From assembly GCA_029210585.1 (NCBI GenBank), contig JARGFP010000007.1, positions 62,001 to 126,000 of the forward strand: a stretch of DNA of 64,000 nucleotides, written 5' to 3'. The stretch comes from Bacteroidales bacterium. Its GTDB lineage: Bacteria; Bacteroidota; Bacteroidia; Bacteroidales; GCA-2748055. This document shows positions 54,837-62,816 of the stretch, in pieces. How positions within the stretch are numbered: the stretch's first letter is position 1; each line of letters starts with the position of its first letter. The notes under the pieces are model-generated. The model was not told the DNA's origin, did not search any database, and worked only from the letters and a program-made list of their open reading frames with translations. Position numbers and translations under genes: made by a program.

Positions 54837-55793
54837 TTAATCTTCGTATTCCATGGTAATTTTTGTTCCATAACTTTTATCTTCCAGCTTGAAAGCCTCG
54901 GTAATCACGCTTTTACGACCTCCTTTTTCAATAAAATCGAGGCAGGCCCATATTTTGGGTGCCATGTCCCCTTCACCGAACATTCCTGCCTCAAGGTAGG
55001 CTTTCGTGTCCCTGTAATCGAGGAATTCCTTCTCCTCCTGGTCAGGGGTACCATAATTGAGGTATACAAAGGACACATCTGTCAGGATATAAAACTCATC
55101 TGCCCCGATACGGGAAGCGAGCAGTGATGAAGCATTGTCTTTGTCGATCACTGCTTCGGCGGGACGCACACGTCCTTCTTCATCGATATATACCGGGACC
55201 CCGCCACCACCTGCCGCGATCACGATGGTTCCCTGTCGTGCCAGTGTCTCCACCACTTTTTCATTCATAATACCGATCGGTTTTGGTGAAGGAACCACCC
55301 GCCGCCACCCGTCGTGCTTCTTCTTGTCTTCCTTGAATTCCCATCCTTTGTCAGACAACAGCCGGTCGGCTTCCTCGCGGGAATAAATCTTTCCCACACG
55401 TTTGGTAGGCGCACTGAATGCAGGATCTTCTTTCTCCACCAGGACCTGCGTGACCAGCGTAACGATCTCCTTATCAATATGGTGTTTTTTCAGAACGTTG
55501 CGAAACATGCGCTCAATCATATACCCGATACCTCCCTGGGAATCGGCCACACAAATATCCAGCGGCATCTGGGGAATACCATACACGCTTTCCCCTGCAT
55601 CGTTGCGCATAAGGATATTGCCTACCTGTGGCCCGTTCCCGTGGGTAATCACCAGTTCATATCCTTCCCTGATCAGGTGGACGAGGTTTTCGAGTGTATC
55701 GGTGGTGTTCTGTTCCTGTTCGTCGATGGTGCCGGCCTGGTCACCCCGCAACAGCGCATTACCTCCCAAAGCGATCACAGCAACTTTTTTCAT
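54837..55793 (-). CDS. arcC: Carbamate kinase
   Basis: 318-residue enzyme making ATP and carbamate from carbamoyl phosphate and ADP. The start MKKVAVIALGGNALLRGDQ contains the amino-acid-kinase GGNA loop; VITHGNGPQVGNIL is near 45-58, QGGIGYMIE near 87-95 and AAGGGGVPVY near 205-214. The ATG at 55793 (or 55799) fits, while the one at 55856 would add 21 AT-rich codons crossing the promoter. Upstream of argF: together they turn citrulline into ornithine, CO2, NH3 and ATP. No arginine deiminase is in view. Confidence 0.94.
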   Translation of the reverse strand: MKKVAVIALGGNALLRGDQAGTIDEQEQNTTDTLENLVHLIREGYELVITHGNGPQVGNILMRNDAGESVYGIPQMPLDICVADSQGGIGYMIERMFRNVLKKHHIDKEIVTLVTQVLVEKEDPAFSAPTKRVGKIYSREEADRLLSDKGWEFKEDKKKHDGWRRVVPSPKPIGIMNEKVVETLARQGTIVIAAGGGGVPVYIDEEGRVRPAEAVIDKDNASSLLASRIGADEFYILTDVSFVYLNYGTPDQEEKEFLDYRDTKAYLEAGMFGEGDMAPKIWACLDFIEKGGRKSVITEAFKLEDKSYGTKITMEYED

Positions 55794-55814
55794 ATGCATG
55801 GAATTTATGAAATA

Positions 55815-55822
55815 CAAATCTA
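55815..55822 (-). promoter_or_regulatory. -7 element for arcC-argF
   Basis: Minus-strand TAGATTTG matches TAnnTTTG, 22 bp before the arcC ATG, in the short divergent region shared with the lipoprotein gene. Confidence 0.5.
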
Positions 55823-55873
55823 GAGTTTTTGCAGCCTCGAAATTTATGTTTTTCAATATCTTTCAAATATTCC

Positions 55874-55881
55874 TATTTTTG
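55874..55881 (+). promoter_or_regulatory. -7 element for the 55897 lipoprotein gene
   Basis: TATTTTTG matches TAnnTTTG, 16 bp before the ATG at 55897. Confidence 0.5.
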
Positions 55882-55896
55882 CTGAGATCAAAGAAC

Positions 55897-56589
55897 ATGC
55901 AACAACGATTGAGACACATCCTTCTGCCCCTGCTGCTCGTGCTGTTCGCATTTGCATGCAATCGCAATAGCGGCAAACCAGGCCAGGTTGAAGCCGAATA
56001 CATCAGGTATAGGGTTAACTACCTGGACCACATGGCAGGAGACATTCCCACCTCCCTGCTTCCGGATATGATGGAAGCATATTATACCAAAAAGCATGTC
56101 TTCACGAGAATCCACGGCTATTTCGGTCAGTTCAGCCTGGTCCAGGTGGCTGACCTGAGGAAGAATACAGTCACTACGATGCTCAATTTCTTTGGAACAA
56201 AAGTGGTGCATACCGGAAAAAAAGGGGAAGTGCCTGCCGGAATCACCCAATTAAAAAATCCTTCACTGGAGGTCACTTCCGACACGCTCACGGTCTGCGG
56301 GATGCTGTCCACCAGGGGCATCGTCTGCGACGCTGACGGCGAATACGATGTCTATTTCATAGAGGACATCGGTATCAAATCTCCCAACATTACAACGCCT
56401 TATTACTTCATCGACCATGTTCTCTCGGATTTCAGGGTGCAGTTGAGCATGCTGAAGATGCACCTGGTCATGTTCGGGCACGAAGTCAGGAAAGTGGATC
56501 CCGGAATGTTTGAAATACCTGAAGCGTATGTACCCGTTTCCCGTGAGACCATGGAACATATTATTAACAGCTTGTTCACAAAAGAATAA
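55897..56589 (+). CDS. Hypothetical lipoprotein
   Basis: 230-residue protein from the ATG at 55897. The lipoprotein signal MQQRLRHILLPLLLVLFAFAC places the lipid Cys at 21. The frame is open further upstream to 55402, but that part is antisense to arcC and is not coding. The mature part is mixed alpha/beta with YLDHMAGDIPTSLLPDMMEA near 42-61 and DIGIKSPNITTPYYFIDHV near 157-175; no family recognised. It is next to ftsK on the same strand (gap 69 bp). Confidence 0.75.
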   Translation: MQQRLRHILLPLLLVLFAFACNRNSGKPGQVEAEYIRYRVNYLDHMAGDIPTSLLPDMMEAYYTKKHVFTRIHGYFGQFSLVQVADLRKNTVTTMLNFFGTKVVHTGKKGEVPAGITQLKNPSLEVTSDTLTVCGMLSTRGIVCDADGEYDVYFIEDIGIKSPNITTPYYFIDHVLSDFRVQLSMLKMHLVMFGHEVRKVDPGMFEIPEAYVPVSRETMEHIINSLFTKE

Positions 56590-56658
56590 AGAAGCTGCCC
56601 ACGTTATTTGTACATTAGCAGATCAGTATCATGTCATATTTTGCCGAGTAACTACAAG

Positions 56659-59058
56659 ATGAGCAGGAAAAAGAAGAAGCAGTCAAAATCAACGTCAAAC
56701 AAAGTTAATTCAAGGTTGTCCCTGTTCAGGGATGACCGGTTCCGGTACGCGTTGGGCATCGTGTTCCTCCTCTTTGCCTTTTACCTGTTTTTATCATTCA
56801 TCTCCTATTTTTTTCACTGGCAGACTGACCAGGATTTCAGGTGGGCCGAAGTTTTTTCCGGACCGGAGATCACTGTGGAGAACCAGGGTGGCAAATGGGG
56901 CGCATGGCTTTCAGACACCTTCCTGAACAGGTGGTTTGGCATTCCCAGCCTCATCTTCCCTGTTCTCCTTATCGTATGGGCACTGGGTCTGTTCAGACTC
57001 AGAATACTGAAAACCTTGGCGGTAACGCGCAACCTGCTCATCCTGCTGATTCTGACTTCAGTTACCCTCAGCGTCATCTTCGGAAGTGCTTCGGGCTACC
57101 TGGGAAGTGGTCCGGGGGGGGCGCACGGGTATCATATCAGCAGGTGGATGATCGCGGCAATGGGTTATGCCGGGGCGGGAGCCGTGCTGCTGTTCATGTT
57201 CTCCGTTTTTACACTGTTTACCACCCCGGTGTTGCATCGCATCAGGGAGAAAAGGGCACAGATGACCGACAGTAAACAGGAGGAATCATCTCCTGCGGAT
57301 GCGCCGGAGAACGGGGATGCCGACACTGCCCAGGTGCCCACGGAAACAACATTTGAGCAAGAGGAGGAACAAGAGGGTACGCCTGCAGGCATGAACGGTT
57401 CACCAGAAGAATCCTTTGTAGTAAGCGAACTCAGCAAGGAGGAACGCAGTATGGAGGAAACCGGCACCTCACCGGACAGCGTAGATGTGCACATGTCCGT
57501 CAACAAAAGCAAGAGCGAAGAGCGCATCAGTGAAGAAGGTGCCGCCGGGGAGCTGCAGGACTATGATCCTACCCTTGATCTGCCGCATTATAAGCTTCCG
57601 CCGCTGAGCCTGCTTCGCGATTACGACTCGGGCGATACCACTGTCACGAACGAGGAACTGCTGTCCAATAAAAACAGGATCGTGGAGACACTGGCTTCCT
57701 ACAAGATCAAGATCGACAAGATCAAGGCCACGATCGGTCCCACGGTGACACTTTACGAGATTGTCCCTGCTCCCGGGATCCGCATTTCGAAGATCAAAAA
57801 CCTGGAAGATGACATTGCCCTCAGTCTCGCGGCACTGGGTATCAGGATCATTGCACCCATTCCGGGGAAGGGAACCATAGGGATCGAAGTCCCCAACCAG
57901 ACCCCAAAGATTGTATCGATGCGTACCATCCTGAGCTCCAGGAAATTCCAGGAATCAGATTTCGAGCTGGCCATTGCACTTGGAAAGACCATCTCCAATG
58001 AAACGTTCACATTCGACCTTACCAGGATGCCGCACCTCCTGGTGGCAGGTGCTACCGGCCAGGGTAAGTCGGTCGGGCTCAACGCGATCATTGCCTCCCT
58101 GCTGTACAAGAAACACCCTGCACAGCTGAAATTTGTAATGATCGATCCGAAAAAAGTGGAACTTTCCCTCTTTTCCAAGATTGAAAACCATTTCCTGGCA
58201 AAGCTGGAAGATACCGAGGATGCGATCATCACGGATACACAGAAAGTAATCAGCACCCTCAATTCCCTGTGTGTTGAAATGGACGACCGCTATGACATGC
58301 TTCAGAAGGCACATGTCAGGAACATCAAGGAATACAACAAAAAATTCATTGCCCGGAAGCTCAACCCGGAAAAGGGACACAGGTACCTGCCTTTTATCGT
58401 CGTGGTGATCGATGAATTTGCTGACCTGATCATGACTGCAGGAAGGAATATCGAAACGCCCATTTCCCGGCTGGCACAGCTCGCCAGGGCGATTGGCATT
58501 CACCTGGTGATTGCCACACAGCGTCCCACCACCAATATCATCACCGGTGTGATCAAGGCCAACTTCCCGGCCAGGATTGCATTCCGCGTAATGTCGGGCA
58601 TCGACTCCAGGACCATCCTTGACGGACCGGGGGCCGACCAGTTGATCGGGCGGGGCGACATGCTGTTTCTCAGTGGCAATGAGCCTGTGCGCCTGCAGTG
58701 TGCGTTTATCGACACGCCGGAGATCGATGACATTACCGCATTCATCAGCGAACAGAAAGGCTATGCAGGTGCAATGGAACTCAGCAGGGTGGATGAAGAA
58801 ACCGGGGATGGCCCTGATGTGGACCTTAAAAAACGGGATGATCTTTTCGAGGATGCCGCCCGCCTGGTTGTACATCACCAGCAAGGTTCCACCTCGCTGA
58901 TCCAGCGAAAACTGGCCCTGGGGTACAACCGCGCGGGCAGGATCGTTGACCAGCTGGAGGCTGCAGGTATCCTTGGGCCGCCCGAAGGAAGCAAGGCCAG
59001 GCAAGTGCTGGCAAAAGATGAAATGAGTTTGGAACGGATTTTGAATGGACTGGGGTAA
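56659..59058 (+). CDS. ftsK: DNA translocase FtsK
   Basis: 799-residue septal DNA pump for chromosome segregation. N-terminus with four membrane helices (about 30-55, 92-112, 122-142, 165-190), an acidic low-complexity linker (205-300), then the motor: alpha domain from about 325, Walker A VAGATGQGKSVGLN (462-475), Walker B VVVIDEFADLIMTAG near 590-604 and the QRPTTNIITG element near 629-638. A C-terminal winged-helix gamma domain (about 735-795, QQGSTSLIQRKLALGYNRAG) reads KOPS-type sites. The linker is short compared with E. coli FtsK. The ATG at 56659 is preferred over 56608. LolA-like gene follows directly. Confidence 0.96.
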   Translation: MSRKKKKQSKSTSNKVNSRLSLFRDDRFRYALGIVFLLFAFYLFLSFISYFFHWQTDQDFRWAEVFSGPEITVENQGGKWGAWLSDTFLNRWFGIPSLIFPVLLIVWALGLFRLRILKTLAVTRNLLILLILTSVTLSVIFGSASGYLGSGPGGAHGYHISRWMIAAMGYAGAGAVLLFMFSVFTLFTTPVLHRIREKRAQMTDSKQEESSPADAPENGDADTAQVPTETTFEQEEEQEGTPAGMNGSPEESFVVSELSKEERSMEETGTSPDSVDVHMSVNKSKSEERISEEGAAGELQDYDPTLDLPHYKLPPLSLLRDYDSGDTTVTNEELLSNKNRIVETLASYKIKIDKIKATIGPTVTLYEIVPAPGIRISKIKNLEDDIALSLAALGIRIIAPIPGKGTIGIEVPNQTPKIVSMRTILSSRKFQESDFELAIALGKTISNETFTFDLTRMPHLLVAGATGQGKSVGLNAIIASLLYKKHPAQLKFVMIDPKKVELSLFSKIENHFLAKLEDTEDAIITDTQKVISTLNSLCVEMDDRYDMLQKAHVRNIKEYNKKFIARKLNPEKGHRYLPFIVVVIDEFADLIMTAGRNIETPISRLAQLARAIGIHLVIATQRPTTNIITGVIKANFPARIAFRVMSGIDSRTILDGPGADQLIGRGDMLFLSGNEPVRLQCAFIDTPEIDDITAFISEQKGYAGAMELSRVDEETGDGPDVDLKKRDDLFEDAARLVVHHQQGSTSLIQRKLALGYNRAGRIVDQLEAAGILGPPEGSKARQVLAKDEMSLERILNGLG

Positions 59059-59715
59059 ATGATAATTATGAGAACTGTATTTTCACTCTCTTTGCTCCTG
59101 CTGGGCGGGATACTATTCGGACAGAAAGAAGCAGCAGCTGAAGCCTATCTTGACAAGGTGGCCAGGGACCTGGATCCCGGACATGCATTGAAAATAGCAT
59201 TTGACTATATCCGTGAGGACCTGCAGTCAGAAGCGGTACTTGAAGGCAGCGGCACACTTGTGCTCATGGGCGAGAAATACAAGATGGACCTGGACGAGGC
59301 CGTTATCTGGTTTGACGGCGAAAAACAATATTCCCTGAACACGGATATCGAAGAGGTATACGTGAGTGAACCGGACCCTGAGAACAAGGAATTCATTTTC
59401 ACTGATCCCATCCGCCTGCTTCAAAACTACAAGGAAACATTCAAATACCGTTTGATGGGAGAGGGTGAGATGGATGGCACGCCCGTAACTGAAATTCAGC
59501 TGTACCCGGAAGAACTCGGCGGCCCCTATGCGTTGATCAAGATCTACTTTGCAACCGGGTCATCGGCGCTGCAATCGATCGTGGTCCGCCACAAGGAAGG
59601 CATCGTCTACACCATGAAAGTTGCTGAAACAGAGCGGATGGAAGATCCCGGGGCAGCGTTTTTCCGCTTCAGCAGTGAGGCGTACCCCTATGTGGATGTA
59701 ATTGACCTGCTGTGA
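59059..59715 (+). CDS. lolA: LolA-like outer-membrane lipoprotein carrier
   Basis: 218-residue periplasmic protein, ATG directly after ftsK's stop (TAAATG); a second ATG at 59068 is also possible. Signal peptide to about 22 (LLLLGGILFGQ). The LolA-like half-barrel pattern appears as LKIAFDYIREDLQSEAVLEGSG, GEKYKMDLDEAVIWFDGEK and YSLNTDIEEVYVSEPDPEN. LolA carries lipoproteins from the inner to the outer membrane. The ftsK-lolA pairing is common in bacteria. Confidence 0.88.
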   Translation: MIIMRTVFSLSLLLLGGILFGQKEAAAEAYLDKVARDLDPGHALKIAFDYIREDLQSEAVLEGSGTLVLMGEKYKMDLDEAVIWFDGEKQYSLNTDIEEVYVSEPDPENKEFIFTDPIRLLQNYKETFKYRLMGEGEMDGTPVTEIQLYPEELGGPYALIKIYFATGSSALQSIVVRHKEGIVYTMKVAETERMEDPGAAFFRFSSEAYPYVDVIDLL

Positions 59716-59807
59716 GATTTTACACCCATCTTTCAAGTCTGCATGAAACTGTATTATCATGTCCGAAAATAAGGCGTTTAAAATTATCCCGGCAGTATGG
59801 ACAGATC

Positions 59808-61913
59808 TTATTTCGGGTACTCAATCCTTGCGTGGTAGATATTGATCAGTTTCTGTTTGAAGATTTTCTTGATTACAGCAATATCTGCAAAAGTGATATC
59901 CGCATCTGAATACTGGTCTTCGGCTGTCTGGTGCGCAATTATGTTGTCTACCAGCTGGTTCAGGGATTCAGCGCTGACGTCTTTCATGCTCCTGGATGCA
60001 GCTTCCACCGAATCAGCGATCATGGTCACCGCCATCTCCTTCGTACTGGGCTTGGGGCCCGGATAGCGGAAATCGTTCACATCGACTTCCTCGTCAGGAT
60101 TGACACTGAGATAGGACTTGTAAAAGTACTGTACCGTTGATGTACCATGGTGGGTTTTGATGAACCCGATGATCTGCGGGGGCAGGTTGTGTTTTTTTGC
60201 CAGCTCAACGCCATCATTTACGTGGTCGATAATGATCTTTGCGCTGGTCTTGAAATTCACCTGGTTATGGGGATTCTGTCCGTCGCGCAGGTTTTCAATA
60301 AAGTAATAGGGATTCTTCATTTTCCCGATGTCGTGGTACAATGCACCCACCCTTACCAGCAGGGGATTCCCCCCAACCTTCAGTATTGCCTCTTCTGCAA
60401 GATTGGCCACCTGCATTGAATGCTGGAAAGTTCCCGGCGCCTGCTCTGCAAGTTTTCGCAGCAGTGGCTGGTTGGTATCTGACAGCTCGAACAGGGTAGC
60501 ATCAGACAGGAACCCGAACAACCGTTCAAAAATATAGACCAGCGGATAGACCGTAAGAATCAGCAATCCGTTTCCACCGAACCACAGGATCTGTGTCCAG
60601 TCCACGCCATCCAGGCTGCCCTCCTGGAGGAGCGAGAGGATGATATAGATCAGTGAATAGGTGAGCGCCACAAAAGTGGCAATATAGAACAGGATGCTTC
60701 GCCTGTAATAGGAGCGCATGGAGAAAACCGCCACCACCCCTGCAAGGAAATTCATCAGGAGGAACTGGTAGCTGTTGGGAGTCCAGAATCCTGCCAGCAG
60801 CAGGATCAGAAAATGAACGAACAATGCGAAGCGTACATTGAAGAAGGTCTTCAGGAATATGGGGATGATCGCAAACGGGATCACGTAATAACTGATTGCT
60901 TCGTTGTTCACTGTTACCTTGGTGAGGCCCACCATGATGACGATCATGGACAGCAGGAACAGGGTCTGTGCCGCGCTGCCCATCATGTCCCTGCGAAAAT
61001 TGGATACATACCAGAGCAGGGACAGGAACAGTATCGAAATAAGAATGAACTGTCCCAGGTAGAGTACTGAATAGTTCTTATAAACATTCGAATTGGTCTC
61101 ATACTCCTTGCGCAGGGATTCCACCAGCTGGTACCTGGATGGCGATACCAGCTCTCCCCGGGAAATAATGATCTGTCCCGACTGCACCATCCCTTGGGTG
61201 GTACTGATTTCCTCAATCCGGGATTCCAGCACGTTTTTGGTCATGGACTCGTCATAGCGCAGGTTCGGTGCAATATATTTCGCAACCGGATACCGGGAAA
61301 GAATCTCATCGTCTGAATGTGACACGTAGCTCTTCAGAACCTTCATAATATATTCATACGCCTGCTTTTCGGTATATACTTCTGACAATGCTGTCTTCTC
61401 TGCCATCTGCTTCCTCCTGACAATCACCTGTCCATCAGATGGGTCGGACTGTTGTATCACCGGGTGCATCTCGATAATGCCCACGTCGTATACATGCTCC
61501 ACCAGCCCGGGCAGTGTATCGCTGATCCTGCGCTGGAAAGGAACCAGGGACTGGATATTCAAACCTGCCTGCTGACCCGCTTCAAGATCAGACCTTACCC
61601 TTCCGAGGGCATCAGCTGCCACAGAAGAATCCAGGCTGAAATAAGGCAGGTTGGTCCGGGTGATACTGTCTATTTCCTTTTCTATTTCAGCATCCTCTTT
61701 ATACACAGGAAAATCAAACGGGGCGATCAGGTCCTGGTGCTTCCATGGCCGGTTCTTTACAAACTCGTACTGGAATTTTCCCTCGCGGGGGTACATCCAG
61801 AAAACCAGCAGGATGGCAACGAGGTACAGGAGGAATATCTGCACCTTTTTCCAGGAGACCAAAAATGTATCGATAAATTTCACAAGCGGAAAAAATATTA
61901 TGTATAAATACAA
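59808..61913 (-). CDS. pgpH: 7TM-HD protein, PgpH/YqfF-type c-di-AMP phosphodiesterase
   Basis: 701 residues. A membrane helix near the N-terminus (IFLLYLVAILLVFWMY, 26-41), an extracellular 7TMR-HDED domain (about 50-270), seven membrane helices (about 290-470) and a cytosolic HD domain. HD residues: HSMQVANLAEEAI near 495-507, LYHDIGKMKNP near 523-533, KTHHGTSTVQYFY near 585-597 and IADSVEAASRSM near 630-641. Relatives such as Listeria PgpH degrade c-di-AMP. The cell must then have a diadenylate cyclase elsewhere; its likely regulator YbbR is in this window. Convergent with lolA. Confidence 0.94.
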   Translation of the reverse strand: MYLYIIFFPLVKFIDTFLVSWKKVQIFLLYLVAILLVFWMYPREGKFQYEFVKNRPWKHQDLIAPFDFPVYKEDAEIEKEIDSITRTNLPYFSLDSSVAADALGRVRSDLEAGQQAGLNIQSLVPFQRRISDTLPGLVEHVYDVGIIEMHPVIQQSDPSDGQVIVRRKQMAEKTALSEVYTEKQAYEYIMKVLKSYVSHSDDEILSRYPVAKYIAPNLRYDESMTKNVLESRIEEISTTQGMVQSGQIIISRGELVSPSRYQLVESLRKEYETNSNVYKNYSVLYLGQFILISILFLSLLWYVSNFRRDMMGSAAQTLFLLSMIVIMVGLTKVTVNNEAISYYVIPFAIIPIFLKTFFNVRFALFVHFLILLLAGFWTPNSYQFLLMNFLAGVVAVFSMRSYYRRSILFYIATFVALTYSLIYIILSLLQEGSLDGVDWTQILWFGGNGLLILTVYPLVYIFERLFGFLSDATLFELSDTNQPLLRKLAEQAPGTFQHSMQVANLAEEAILKVGGNPLLVRVGALYHDIGKMKNPYYFIENLRDGQNPHNQVNFKTSAKIIIDHVNDGVELAKKHNLPPQIIGFIKTHHGTSTVQYFYKSYLSVNPDEEVDVNDFRYPGPKPSTKEMAVTMIADSVEAASRSMKDVSAESLNQLVDNIIAHQTAEDQYSDADITFADIAVIKKIFKQKLINIYHARIEYPK

Positions 61914-62001
61914 TCGTTTTTATATCCGGCACAAAGATACATCTTATATAACAATTTCAATACTGGGTTTTGTTTAGTATTTTCGTGGAAAACAATCTGG
62001 T

Positions 62002-62769
62002 ATGGAACAGGCAGGTATTGAAACAGGCATCTCATTGCAGGGATTCGTCCCTGTGAGAAAGGACCCACATGAACGGTCGGAAATGGTCACACAGGTACTT
62101 TTTGGTGAATATGTCGACATCGATGATGAAGCAGGATTATGGCTTCATATCCGCACCCACCTGGATCAGTATGAAGGCTGGGTGGATAAAAAGTGTATCT
62201 ACTGGACAGAACAGATACATGCTGCTGCATATTATGTATGCAGGGAAAATATCCGCATCCGTAATCTTACGGATGGATATTCGGTAATCCTGCCGATTGG
62301 TTCATCCGTACCGGAACTGGCGGAGGGACGTTTCGATCTGGGGGGCAAACAATTTTCGGTTGGTGATACCAGCAGCCTGGCCAAACCCGGTGCGCTCAGT
62401 GCCGAAACACTTTTTACAGGGCTTGTTTCGGTACCTTACCTCTGGGGTGGGCGTTGCGGATATGGCTTTGATTGTTCGGGACTGACACAGTTCCTGTGCA
62501 GGATCAATGGTAAGGAGATACCACGCGATGCCAGTGACCAGTCAGGTATCGGGCAAACCCTGAGTTTTATGGAGGAGGCTCAGACGGGTGACCTGGCTTT
62601 CTTCGACAACACGGAAGGGATGATCCACCATGTGGGAATGATGGCCGGCAAGGACCGCATTATCCACGCTTCAGGGATGGTACGCATAGATAAAATCGAT
62701 CAGCAGGGGATTTACAACGAGGAACTGGGCAGGTATACACACAAGCTACGGGTGCTGAAACGGATATAG
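62002..62769 (+). CDS. NlpC/P60 cell-wall endopeptidase with SH3-like domains
   Basis: 255-residue cysteine peptidase. Two bacterial SH3-like segments occupy about 10-125 (SLQGFVPVRKDPHERSEMV, then RIRNLTDGYSVILPIGS). The NlpC/P60 domain begins near 138 with LVSVPYLWGGRCGYGFDCSG, which holds the catalytic Cys158; the His is in HHVGMMAG (His210) and a third polar residue in RIIHASG near 225. This layout matches gamma-D-glutamyl-L-diamino-acid endopeptidases (YkfC-type). No obvious signal peptide is seen, so it may act on imported muropeptides in the cytoplasm. Convergent with cysN. Confidence 0.92.
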   Translation: MEQAGIETGISLQGFVPVRKDPHERSEMVTQVLFGEYVDIDDEAGLWLHIRTHLDQYEGWVDKKCIYWTEQIHAAAYYVCRENIRIRNLTDGYSVILPIGSSVPELAEGRFDLGGKQFSVGDTSSLAKPGALSAETLFTGLVSVPYLWGGRCGYGFDCSGLTQFLCRINGKEIPRDASDQSGIGQTLSFMEEAQTGDLAFFDNTEGMIHHVGMMAGKDRIIHASGMVRIDKIDQQGIYNEELGRYTHKLRVLKRI

Positions 62770-62816
62770 CCCGGGAAAAGTGATATGTAGCCAGGATGGG
62801 CTTCCCCGTACAGTCA

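Noticed and set aside
55402-55896. Upstream extension of the lipoprotein frame
   Set aside because: It runs antisense through arcC and lacks a signal peptide. The lipobox start at 55897 explains the gene.
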